From positions 10,269,501 through 10,333,500 of the forward strand of contig JAVHKY010000054.1 of assembly GCA_035079385.1 (NCBI GenBank): DNA of 64,000 bases, given 5' to 3'. Shown one piece after another: positions 47,862 to 58,400 of this stretch. The notes under the pieces were generated by a model. The model worked only from the letters and a program-made list of their open reading frames with translations, was not told where the DNA came from and did no database searches. This DNA is from Aspidiotus rigidus. Lineage: Eukaryota; Arthropoda; Insecta; Hemiptera; Diaspididae. The position numbers and the translations under genes were made by a program. How positions within the stretch are numbered: the stretch's first letter is position 1; every line of letters starts with the position of its first letter.

Positions 47862-49729
47862 TTATTTCACTTTTTCGCAAATTTGCTGAGTGAGCCATAT
47901 AATTCCATCTTGAATACCTTCACCGTTTAAAGCATTTGTCGAACAAATGTACCACGGTTTGTTTTGTATCCTTTCCAAGTGTAGACTAGATACTATTTTT
48001 ATTTCGGACATACGATCTCTCAAATCTCTCTTGTTAGCGAGAAACAGGATAGGAATATATCTGGAAGAAATATCTGGATGCTGAATGAGCAGATCTAATT
48101 CATCTTTGACTACGGCCAAACGCAATCGATCGGTGCTGTCGATAACGAAAATGATTCCTTCGCAGTCTCGATAATAATGCTCCCACAATTGACGGTATCT
48201 TCCTTGACCAGACATATCGAAAGCGGTGAATCCCACGTACTGATCTATAACAGAAAGGATTTACAAATATTAATTTTTTATGAACGTGCGTACGTGTCTC
48301 GATTGTTACAATTTTCATTTGAAAAAGTTTTGTTGGTTCGAGAAGAGAGATATAGAAAAATTTAGACCTCCATTTTGTCACCAACAAGGTACTTACATTT
48401 TTATTATATAAAGATGAGACGGAGCCTCTGCCATACCTCGAGTTAGTCATTTGTCATATAAGTAGAGAGACTTGGAATTAAATTCTGCGTAGGTGATGAA
48501 AACCTCTTCTCCCACCAAATTTATGAACTCAGAATGTTTTGATTTTTCTGGTCAAGTACTGAAGCTCATGTAGGCAGAGATAGACACTTGGAAATTTTGA
48601 GGTAAAAAAAAATTCACAAAAGCTTAGAGTAGATAAGATATTAAGATTTTTGAAATCTATACCTTTACGGTTTTATCAATTCAAGTTCTGAATAAAAAAG
48701 AATCTTACTTTACCGATAATTTTTTGTAAAAATTTTGGAATTAACATATTTATAATATCAATTTTTTGGATTGCCACCCTTCAGCGCTGACCTTCATATA
48801 CATATTCTCAATACAGACTACGACAACCAAAATCTCAGCAGTTTATCGCACAAGAGATGATGAAGAATTTAATATTGATGCTCCGAGAAATGCATCCGAT
48901 GGTGAAAAAGTATACTTGAGAGTCTAGAGATGACTTCTTCAAACGGAGTAATTTCATCCAAAATGTTAAATTTGGAAATTTTTGACACATGTCAAATTGG
49001 TTAAAACCATTCTACGCTCTTCAAACTCAGTACCCTGAAATTTTCTTCCTCTACAATGAGAATATTTACTTTACCTTCCGTACATGTGAAATTGACTTAC
49101 ACAAATGAGAATTTTACAGCTGGAAATGGAGATAAAAAGAAAATAAAGACATATTATTCTCATCCTACCGTCTCAAGATCTCTCTGGGAATCTATAAAAA
49201 CCTGAAAGGCCAAAGAGTACATGCTCAGAAATCGAAGTATAAACCCTCGAGTTATCTTGAAAATTTTTCAGTGTTATTCTTTCTTTGAACCTCGTTAGTC
49301 GAATACGTTCGTCGATGACTTCAATTTTTCAAGATCAATTGACCACAACCAACGTACCTTTCAGCGAATGAAACGGTGGGAACTTCCGATATTTAGCACA
49401 AACTGGACTTTTTTCAGACTGGCCGTCAAAAAATCACAGAATTTTACGGGATGCATGCGTCATATCAATGAAGACTTATTGAAGATAACCGTAAATAATT
49501 ATAGAATTATAACACACTCTTGGAAAACGAGGAATAATTGTTCGAACTTACTACTAAATTTTTCAACGTTGAATCCAACCGTTGGCACGACTTCTTTGCT
49601 TTTATTGTCTTCATTTTTGAGCTGATTAAGTAACGTACTTTTGCCACTATTATTTAATCCGAGAATGAGAATTCGTGCTTCTTTTTTTTTCAATCCTAAA
49701 AGACCAATCAATTTGTTGAGTAGCCCCAT
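47862..49729 (-). CDS. Arl6: ADP-ribosylation factor-like GTPase 6 (BBS3)
   Basis: Two exons, 49729-49552 and 48244-47862, join in phase (178 nt plus 383 nt) into 186 residues, equal to the usual Arl6 length as I recall it. It starts [20 protein letters not shown], the family's amphipathic N-terminus. The guanine-nucleotide motifs are intact: P-loop G24-LNNSG-K30-S31, switch I T50 in PTVGF, switch [18 protein letters not shown] (D69, Q73) in the Arl6-specific form, N130KRD133 and [10 protein letters not shown]. Arl6 recruits the BBSome coat to membranes for ciliary trafficking, which in insects would matter mainly in ciliated sensory neurons and sperm. The frame stays open upstream of the ATG to 49840, but the internal MGLL start is the family start. 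Single intron of 1307 nt. Confidence 0.95.
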
Positions 49730-49859
49730 AATTTTTACGGTAGCAACGACAACAAAGGCATAACATTGCCTCGACGAATTACACGCTTCCACTGAAACAC
49801 CACGTTGACAACCTTTCTTCCCTTGGAAAAATGTATACAAAACTATTTGAAGCAGTGTT

Positions 49860-50090
49860 ACCAGAGGGAATACGATTTACTTTTCCGAACCACGTGACCG
49901 TGAAAAACGTTGCTAGTGTGGGACTACTTCAAGAGTAGTTGCTTGAAGATTGATTTATTAGACTCTGAGATTTTATGAGAGAAAATAATTTTTTTCATAG
50001 GTATGCACTTGCATTCTTCCAATTAATATTCTACATTTCTCATTAAAATTTTAATCTCAGGTATTTTTATAATTGAACAACATTAGTTAC
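49860..50090. other. 5' flank of Arl6
   Basis: Short AT-rich spacer between the Arl6 5' leader and the LINE below. It contains CACGTGAC at about 49890, an E-box-like or X-box-unrelated word of uncertain meaning. No gene. Confidence 0.3.
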
Positions 50091-51830
50091 TTCTTTTTTT
50101 TTTTTCTTTCTTTATTTTTACAAGCTTTTAAGCTACGCTTTGGGCTATTAGCTTGATATACAGTATTACATTACATTAAAGGTACAGTCATCTTAAAGGC
50201 TAATTTTACTATAATTTTATAGATAGTTAAAGGTTTTAAAGTAGAGAGAAAAGTTTGGCTGAGGTTAGGTATTGTACGAGTTCTGTGTATGAGGTGTCAT
50301 TTTTGAGTGCTTGTATTCTAGAGTGGAGTATGTTTAGTGAGTTTCGTAAAGTTGTTAGTTCAGGGGGTTTATGTCTATTGTATTGAAGAGACATTTTGGA
50401 CAGTTGGGTGGTTCTGAACGTGAAAGAAGGTATGAGTGGGTGAGTCGGGTGTGTCTTATTCAGAGGCGGGTTAGAACGGATGTTTCTCTTCTAGGTGGTC
50501 TGCAAGTTGTGGGTTTGAGAGGGTTAGCCTTGATAGGGAGGAGTTTGTTTTCAAGTTGGTTAGACCATAGGTAAGACCATTTTTTAAGTATTTTGGGGCA
50601 GTGGTGGTTTTTGATATCAGACGCTGGAATTTTCCATGACAGGGTCACGGTGTTGAAATTGGTTGAGTCTTTGGCTGCTGTGTCTACTATATCGCTCTGT
50701 TTTAGTCCTATGTGTGAAAGAATCCACAGCAGGATTACTGATGATGTAGCTTGTGTTATGATGTTGATGATGGTGTGGATTCTTTGAATGATGGGGTTTT
50801 GCGAGAAGATATTTTGGATGGCTGAAAATGATGATAACGAGTCTGTAATTATGAGATAATGTTTGTTTTGAGTGGAAGTGGATATTTTTTCTAGGCATTT
50901 GAGGATCGCGAAAAGTTCTGCAGTGTATACTGAGGCTGGGTTTCGTATTCGAAAGCTGAAGAGAGAATTATTGATTGAGAAGGCTATCCCAGTTTTATTG
51001 TGACGTTTTGAACCGTCTGTAAAACGAAGGATGTATGAGTGGTGGTTTTTTAAGAAATTTTCAATTTCTTTTTTGAGCTGTGTATTGGGAGTGAAGTGAG
51101 AATTTAGTGAATTCGTCTTGGAAATTAGCTGTGTGTAGTGCCCATGGAGGGATGGAGTTGAAGATAGGAAGTAAAGGGTAGAAGGTGAATTTTTGTTCGT
51201 TACTTTATTCCAGGGTGAGTTTCATGTGTTTGGTGGTGTCCAAAGAGAAATTTTCTATGTTGTTGGAGAGGAAAAAATGGTCGAAAGTCGGTGTGTTTGG
51301 GTTCGAGGATATGTTGGTCAGAAAAGAGGTCGTAAGTATCTGTCTGCGGTATTCGAGAGGAGGTAGGCTGAGGCTAGGGCTTGTTCGAAAAGTACCTAGC
51401 GCAAGGCGGAGAGATGAGTTTTGGATTGGGGGGCCCCGTAGTCAAGCTGTGAGCGGATCAGGCTGCGGTATAGTTGTAATAAAATTTTGCTGTTGCACCC
51501 AGTGCTAGGATGCGCGAGATATTTGAGGACATTCATAGTGCGATTACATTTTCCTTCAAGGTATTTAATATGTGGTATCCAGGTTGAAGTTTGATCATTT
51601 TGTTGTATTAAGGATATGAATTTGTTTTTTGTTTAGTGTGAGGGGAGGTATAGTTGAGATAGGTCTTCTGTGGTGGAAAATTATTAGGTGTGTTTTCTTT
51701 TCTGAAAAACGAAAACCGTTTTCTGATGCCTAGTTCGATAGGTTGTTGAGGTTATCTTGGAGAAGGCGATGTGCTCGGCTTGGTAATTTGGATTTGACGT
51801 GTAATATTAAAAAAAGTGATAGACGATAAT
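50091..51830 (-). mobile_element. Degenerate non-LTR retrotransposon (jockey/R1-like), RT tail and RNase H
   Basis: On the minus strand the region near 50960-50600 reads ASVYTAELFAILKCLEKI, then HYLIITDSLSSFSAI, then LLWILSHIGLKQSDIVDTAA. These are the three landmark blocks (E, D, and WxxSHxG...D) of a LINE RNase H domain. The piece before it, at about 51750-51350, reads NLSNWASENGFRFSEKKT and LRLALGTFRTSPSLSL, the end of the reverse transcriptase region. In-frame stops and shifts are numerous, so it is dead. A poly(T) run near 50093-50105 on the plus strand is its poly(A) tail. Confidence 0.82.
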
Positions 51831-53100
51831 GATGAATATTTGTGCTTGCCTCACTTGTATTGTTCTTATAAGACATTCATAAAATCATTCCAGTATTCTA
51901 AAAAGCTCTAACCGGGTAAAGAGGGAAGATGCCCTTGGTCGCAAAATATTCCGAATGTATGTCGAAATGTGTCTCCAATGAGAAAACTTGAAATCCAAAG
52001 AATTGGACCACCCGCGCTCACCCATATGAGCTGCAGAGCTTTTTTAAGGCGCAAAGTCCAAATTGGCTCTACCTTAGGCAATAATGATCGCAGAGCGATC
52101 AAACTTGGAGACAGAGATGTAGAGATGTATTCATGGTATTTAAAAAGATAATAAAATCGTCCATATTTTCCCTAGTTCCTAGCAATTACATAACTTCAAA
52201 TTCAAAAAATCAAGGGGTGGCACCTATGGAAATTCATTCATTTGATGCGTCATGCCTTCTAGTACAACATACTTTAGTATCACAGTCCTCGGTGAGGTGG
52301 AACATTGCCAAAGAAATCAATTTTGGTGAATTTCTATGATTTTTTCATCAGTAGCGGGGTAAGCTATTACTGCTACCGCGGTAGACCGCGTTAAATCAAT
52401 AGTCAATGTTCGGGTTGAATAATACGCACTTACTCCACTTTAAGATATTTATTTTTATTTTTCTTTAAGTCGCAGCAGTCAAACTGTGTTACTGGGAGCC
52501 GTGCAAGAGCGTGAAGTGGAAGTAACCCCTTCCAAGATAATGTGACAATACTTCAAAAATAGGAATTTGAGGAAATTGAGCTTCCAAAACTGAGTCAATT
52601 TAGATGAGTAAAGAATCTATTTTATGGAATCAATGTTTGGAGGAGATGACTGACCTAAAGGAAGACGTGACGTATTTTTGTGGTATGTTGACGAGAGAGC
52701 TCAGTGTGAGCTAAACAATAGTCTAGACGAAACCCAATTTAAAAAATGAACAGCTAAAACTCCGGAGGCTCAAGCTAAGTACGAGTTAAATCTTGCCTAA
52801 ATATCCTACCTAGTGCAGAACAGTCTAGTGAGATTATGGGTGGAAAGCGTGTCAGAGGAGAGGGATACATCCAGTGGTGATGACGTCTTAGTAATGGAAG
52901 CGCGTTGAAAAGCGGGGGGGGGGGCAACTCCATCCTCTGCAGACCTCTTTTTAGAGAGCCCGCGGTGTGAAATAATATTGCTCGGAGAAGTGAAAACATG
53001 GAAAAAATATAATTTGAATAAAGCGGGCCGCTTGTGCGTTGACACTTTTCCTTGAAACAAGAACAAATTGTACCTTGAAATCGGTTAGGTAAAAAATTTC
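51831..53100. other. Unassigned sequence between two LINE relics
   Basis: No exon could be supported. Overlapping frames on both strands near 52775-53205 lack any recognisable domain. A run of G residues lies at about 52914-52924. Confidence 0.35.
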
Positions 53101-53102
53101 TG

Positions 53103-53990
53103 TCCACCGAGTATTTTTATTTTTTTTTTTTCGGGTGGTGCCGACAACAGTCTTAAGGCCAATTACCGCCGACGCCACCCCCACAATTGTGGGAAAACGA
53201 AACAAAACAAAAAGTAAAAAATAATATCAAAACAAAATGAAATAAAATAAGAATAAACAAAACAGAAACAAAATAAAATAAATAAAAAATAAATAAAGAA
53301 ATAAATTAATAAAATGAAACAAAACAAAATAATACAATATAAAATTAAATTAAATAAAATAATAAAAAAAAAACACAAGAAAAAAATAAATAAAACAAAA
53401 CAATGACCTCAAAAAAAAAAAAAGTAATAACTATTAAAATAAGTCGGGATGCAGGCTCGCATAAATACATTCACACACACTCACACTCACGCAATCAGAA
53501 ACATAACCGGCACCTCCCAGAAAAGCAAAACGCAAGGTATCAACGTGCAAGCGCCACCTTTGCACCGCGACGGCACAATTTATGCAACCAGGAGACAGGA
53601 TTATAAATGCAGAATGTCGCAACATGCCGATCGAAAACATTTCTTTGATTGCGATAGAATGTCTAACGCAACCTCCCCGGACATCTTTTCTAATTGATTA
53701 TAGAGGTCGCAAGCCCTCGTTAAGAAGGAATGTTTTAGGGAACCCCTCTGCCGACCATGTATATAGAATGTCTCTAGGAGTCTAGCATTTAGCCGTGGGA
53801 CTCTCAAACCGATCTCCTGGAGCAGAGTAGAACTTTTGTGCCCATCTTCATTAAGACTTTCAAAAAATGGGTTCCTCGTTCTTTTGATCTCTTTTTCGAA
53901 AATTCTACCGGCGAGGGGGAGATTTTGACATGTCGAGAGTCAGTCGGAAATTTGCGAGACGCTTTTCGCGAGACGTATGACGTCATCAAT
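53103..53990 (-). mobile_element. 5'-truncated non-LTR retrotransposon with 3' UTR and poly(A) tail
   Basis: The minus strand at 53807-53601 reads VPRLNARLLETFYIHGRQRG and HSFLTRACDLYNQLEKM, the end block of CR1/jockey-like ORF2 proteins. After the stop a 3' UTR runs down to a poly(A) tail seen as T-rich sequence at 53114-53130. The UTR includes an A-rich low-complexity tract (53196-53424) and a CACA/CTCA microsatellite near 53470-53490. Confidence 0.65.
53196..53424. repeat. A-rich low-complexity tract (AAACAAAATAAA-like)
   Basis: Imperfect reiteration of AAAACAAAATAAAT words with almost no G. It lies within the presumed 3' UTR of the LINE above. Confidence 0.85.
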
Positions 53991-55474
53991 GTCCTTTATC
54001 TGATTTAGAGACAGAGAAAATTTTACTCGGGGTGTAAGTACACATATGACGTTACTACTTAACCTTGACCTACTTCAGAGAAAGCTACGAAGGCTAGTTC
54101 AGGTTGAAAGCGTAGCCCAACATACAATGTAGAAGTTGTACCTTTAAGGCTTATATTGGGCTGAAAAATGGCGGTGATGGACAATCAAGCGGAGCGAATG
54201 AGGCAGTCAGCTAAGTTAGCCTAATGTACTTCTGATATGTAGTCAACTAAGTTAGAATAGGCTAGAAGCGTAACCAAAAGAGCAAGTAAGTAGACTAACA
54301 TAAACCTGATTCTGACAAAGGTGGACGAAGAGAACGCAGTACTGGTAAAGGAGACGGAGGACTAGCCACAGAAAGTGCAGTCGAATACCGAGAGCTGATG
54401 AAGGACCCGACACAGAAATACCAGAACAAGCTGAAGGAATAATGTATCTGGCAGAGAAAGGACGCTTGAGACGAACCCGCTGGCACCGAATTTCAAGTGG
54501 CTTGGTTGATTGTATCCAATCATCATGTAACAAGATAGCAAAGATGGCGGCCAGATTTTTGGAAGAAAAGTATCAGTTTGACCTACGCAAAGCACATGAA
54601 ACAACGGGAAGTTGATAGAGTAACTGGACAAGATGGAAATCAAAAGTGATTCCAAATGAGTATTTTTGGATGGACGACCATTTTTGCTATCATACCAAGG
54701 GAAAAACTTCTCCCCTTGCTGCAAAATATGAACCGTGTAGGACTGAAGTACGCCATAGTAGTGGAAGAGATTGTGAGCCAGAAGTACTACCCCTTCAATA
54801 ACAAGTTCTACAGTCAAGATGAGGTCACCGCTGTCCCCGATACTGAACATGGAAAACAAGAGAAAGGCACATAGAACGTGATCTTTATTTTTGTCCGTAG
54901 AAATTTTTTTCTTTGAAGCCCGACCTCAGGCCAACCTAAACACAGCCCCCACCTCTGGTCACCTTCAAAAGTAGAACCTCCGTGTCCATGGAACCACCAT
55001 GTACTTTTTCAATAGTGAAAATAATTTCTTTCAAATTATTAGCTACATTCTGAGAAGCAGTGGCGTATTCAGAAATTTTCTCTCGGGGGTCCAAAAGTTT
55101 TCGAGGACAAAATTTCCATTAAATAAGAAATAAAGAAGGAACTTATTGGTTAGCTGAAAATGGGTGATTTATGAATCAATTTATTGTGACGATTGACGAA
55201 ATTTCGTACGCAGTATTCCCGTAGCAGTGAGAAAATTGGACTCTGGTGTTGAACAAGAACAAAAAGCATAAAAATTGCGAGTGAAAGTGAATGTATTGAA
55301 AATTGGAAAATGAGGTCAAAATAAATTAACACTTACTCGCGCTTAAGAGCTTATTGGTATATACAGGATCAATACTTTACAGAAGCGTACACAATTTGGT
55401 GATTAAATTAATGAACTTTCTACATGCAGTCGTTATACACGATTTTTTGTCTTTCCAAAACCCTTTACACTGAA
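53991..55474. other. 3' flank of the arylsulfatase-like gene, no gene supported
   Basis: Open frames near 54362-54874 on both strands show no recognisable domain. The sequence near 55068 (GCAGTGGCGTATTCAGAAA) resembles another at 14797 and may be a transposon terminus. A minus-strand AATAAA at 55180-55185 could end the arylsulfatase transcript. Confidence 0.35.
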
Positions 55475-58400
55475 CTACACGTAGTCCATCCAGTTCGTCC
55501 AGGTATAATTCCAGTATTTTGGGTTACTTCTGGGATCGGCTGATTTATTTCGCGGTTGCACTGGATTGTACTTGTTCAAAGCATCACGAAGTTCCTGTGA
55601 TATTTCGGGCTTTTCTTCGGCACGATTGATTTGTTCGCACGGATCTTCTTTTACATTGAAGAGACAAACTTTCTCGTCCAAATGACATGGATCACTGTCT
55701 ATACAATTAAGGGAAAAATACGATTAGAATAATGCATCAAAGTTGAAAAAACCCTTATTGTAATTACAAGTACCTACAATAATCACCTTGAATTTGTGAT
55801 TTGCATGCAACAGAAACTTCCTTTCGCATTTCATTGATTGTATTCGTGTTGGGGAGGTGTATGTTGTCTTTCTTAAGCGCTGTAGCAACCAAACTATTCT
55901 CGACCGCACTCGTGTTGTAAATGTAATGCGAATCACGTCCACTAGGACCGTATTGTCCATTCCATTTGTTATTATACGGGTCACCTTTAAACAGTATCAT
56001 TCAACTTATGTGTTCCGTTTTCACGTTGTAAGATGAAGTCTTCCTCGAAGAGAGAGTTATAACTCTCTAAAATGAATTTTCAACAACTTCTAATTACCTG
56101 CAATTATTTTCCAGTCACCTTTTTTTAACGCGTATATTTTTCGAGCGTTGTCTATCATCAGTAAAAGTTCATTATAAATGTTTGTTTTTTCTTCTTTCAA
56201 AACTTCCCACATATTGTGTCCATCGAAATTCGAATAATCTGCGAAAAAACATTAAGATCACCTATATCGTTAGAATCATAATTGAGACACCGTTCTATAC
56301 TCTATAGGATGAAGCCGATTTGGAAATTCATTTCCTCAATTTTGTTTGGCATACATTTAATCGCACGCCTTAAAAAACGAAATTGCCCGGCTATCGATAA
56401 CACGCCAAGGAAACAAAATTGGCACGCCTATGAAATGTATTGTACGGATAAAAAAAACTTTATAGCCTACGAGCTACATTCACTACAGAAGAGACGTTGA
56501 CACTTTTGTTTTATTGTAATAATAATGCTTGCTTCTCTTTGGAGGGGCGGCCGCGCTCAAGTTTTTGACCCATGGGGATGTTTTTAGCTTCCTGGGGGAC
56601 GGTACAAAGTTTCAATCGAATTTGCATGCCAATAAAGTGTTTGCACAGAGAGTGTTTCAAGAAGAACGGGCAAGTACATTCACACTCATTGAGAAGTGAG
56701 TCACCCTTGTGCGCCACATGCTGTAATGTTCCCGCTCGAATGTATCAAACGATATCCATTTACCTTCGAGTTTCATATATTGCTTCCTTAATCGGGCGGT
56801 GAGTGGCTTACTGAGATTTGAAGATCCGATGAAGTACAACAACCCCTCCTCGTCATCATCCATTTGGAATATGGAAGGAGTTTCCGCAAATGGTACGACA
56901 TTCACGCACGCAGGATCACGGTGGTCGGACCAATTCCTTTCCAATTCGCATAACAAATTGTCTTAGCATCCTTGCATCCTCACAATTATTTTATATTTAT
57001 TTTTTTTTCTAATTTTTATTTAAACTGTCTATAGGACATCCACAAATGAGTGTTAAACCAAAAACACTCGGAATCCATCGAAACAAACAAATAAACGAAG
57101 TAAGTAGTGCACACATACTCCAATAAGTTGTGCACTCACGACCAAAAACACTGGAAATCCTATAAAAGGAACAAATACACGAAGTAAGTAGTGCACACAC
57201 CCTCATATATATCTTGTGCACTCAAGATTCAAAATACTAGAAATTCTACGAAACGGAGATAGTGGTTACAATGTGTAATCCACATTTAATTCATTCAATC
57301 GGCAGAGAAAACGAAAGTGATGGCGTTCCATGGGAAAGAACCAACAAGGTCGAAGATAGTAATCGATGGAAAAATTATCAAACAAGTCAAAACATTCAAA
57401 TATCTTGGCACCGATATATCCTATCTGGGAGAAGTCGACATTGAAAAGAAGATAACGAAATTCATAAAAATATCGGGCTTAATAAATCAAATAATGCCGC
57501 CAAATAGCATAAGACGAGAAACGCGACTGAAGGTGTAGAACAACTTTGCCATACCAATGTTAACGTATGGAAGTGAAACATGGATGCTGAGAAAGAGAGA
57601 TAAGAAAAGAATAGAAGCAGCGGAAATGCGCTTCCTGCGAAGAACTGCAGGGTACACCTTGTTGGACCGGAAGAGGAACGAATCCATTTAGAGCGAGCTT
57701 GATGTGACACCCGTTGTTAGAAGAGTCAAGGATTACAGACGAAGATGGCGTGAACATGTCGCCAGAATGAAGGAGGACAGATCGCCAAAATGGGCCGCAA
57801 ATTACACGCCAAGAGGCAGGAGAGACCGCGGCAGACCAAGGCGAAAATTGGTGGACACATCCGCGTCATCCGAAGCAGATGCCACTCCGCAGACGGGCCA
57901 CTCGGCCTAATCGCGTTCACGGAAACGACGACGACGACGACGACTATGATGTACCAAGTAAGTAAAATCTGATACAGGAAGAAGAAACAGCAAAGAAGAC
58001 GATGGAATGCCCTGCCTGCATAATTACAAACGCCGCGAGAAGAGTCTAAATTAACATTCGACCGCCACTTGACACGTGCAGCGTGAAAAGCTTCCTGAAG
58101 ATCGGAAGGAAGCTCCAAAGGGGCCTGAAGATTAGACTCCATCAAGAACCTTGATTGCCAAAAAGGGCCTGCGAAATTATTTTATACTAGCGGTTGGCGT
58201 CGCGCCTCTGGCGCGCCTGACCGCTAGCTGTGTGTTGAGTAGATATCTGTGTTTTATAGGTATCTGTATCTTGTAGGTATGTGTGTTTTGTAGGTATCTT
58301 GGAATTCAGATGAATTTTTAAAAAAGAAACAGTGGAAAGAGTTTTGCAAAATTTACAACTATTCAGGTCAAAAATAAGAAAATAGACACCAAAAACTGCG

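Noticed and set aside
49730..49840. In-frame upstream extension of Arl6 starting MYTFFQGKK
   Set aside because: The family start is the conserved MGLL amphipathic helix. The extension would bury it and has no known counterpart.
52775..53205. Three overlapping minus-strand frames of 84-110 codons
   Set aside because: They are shadows in different frames with no recognisable motif.
54362..54874. Overlapping 165- and 72-codon frames on opposite strands
   Set aside because: No domain, no splice structure and no start context. Not distinguishable from chance.
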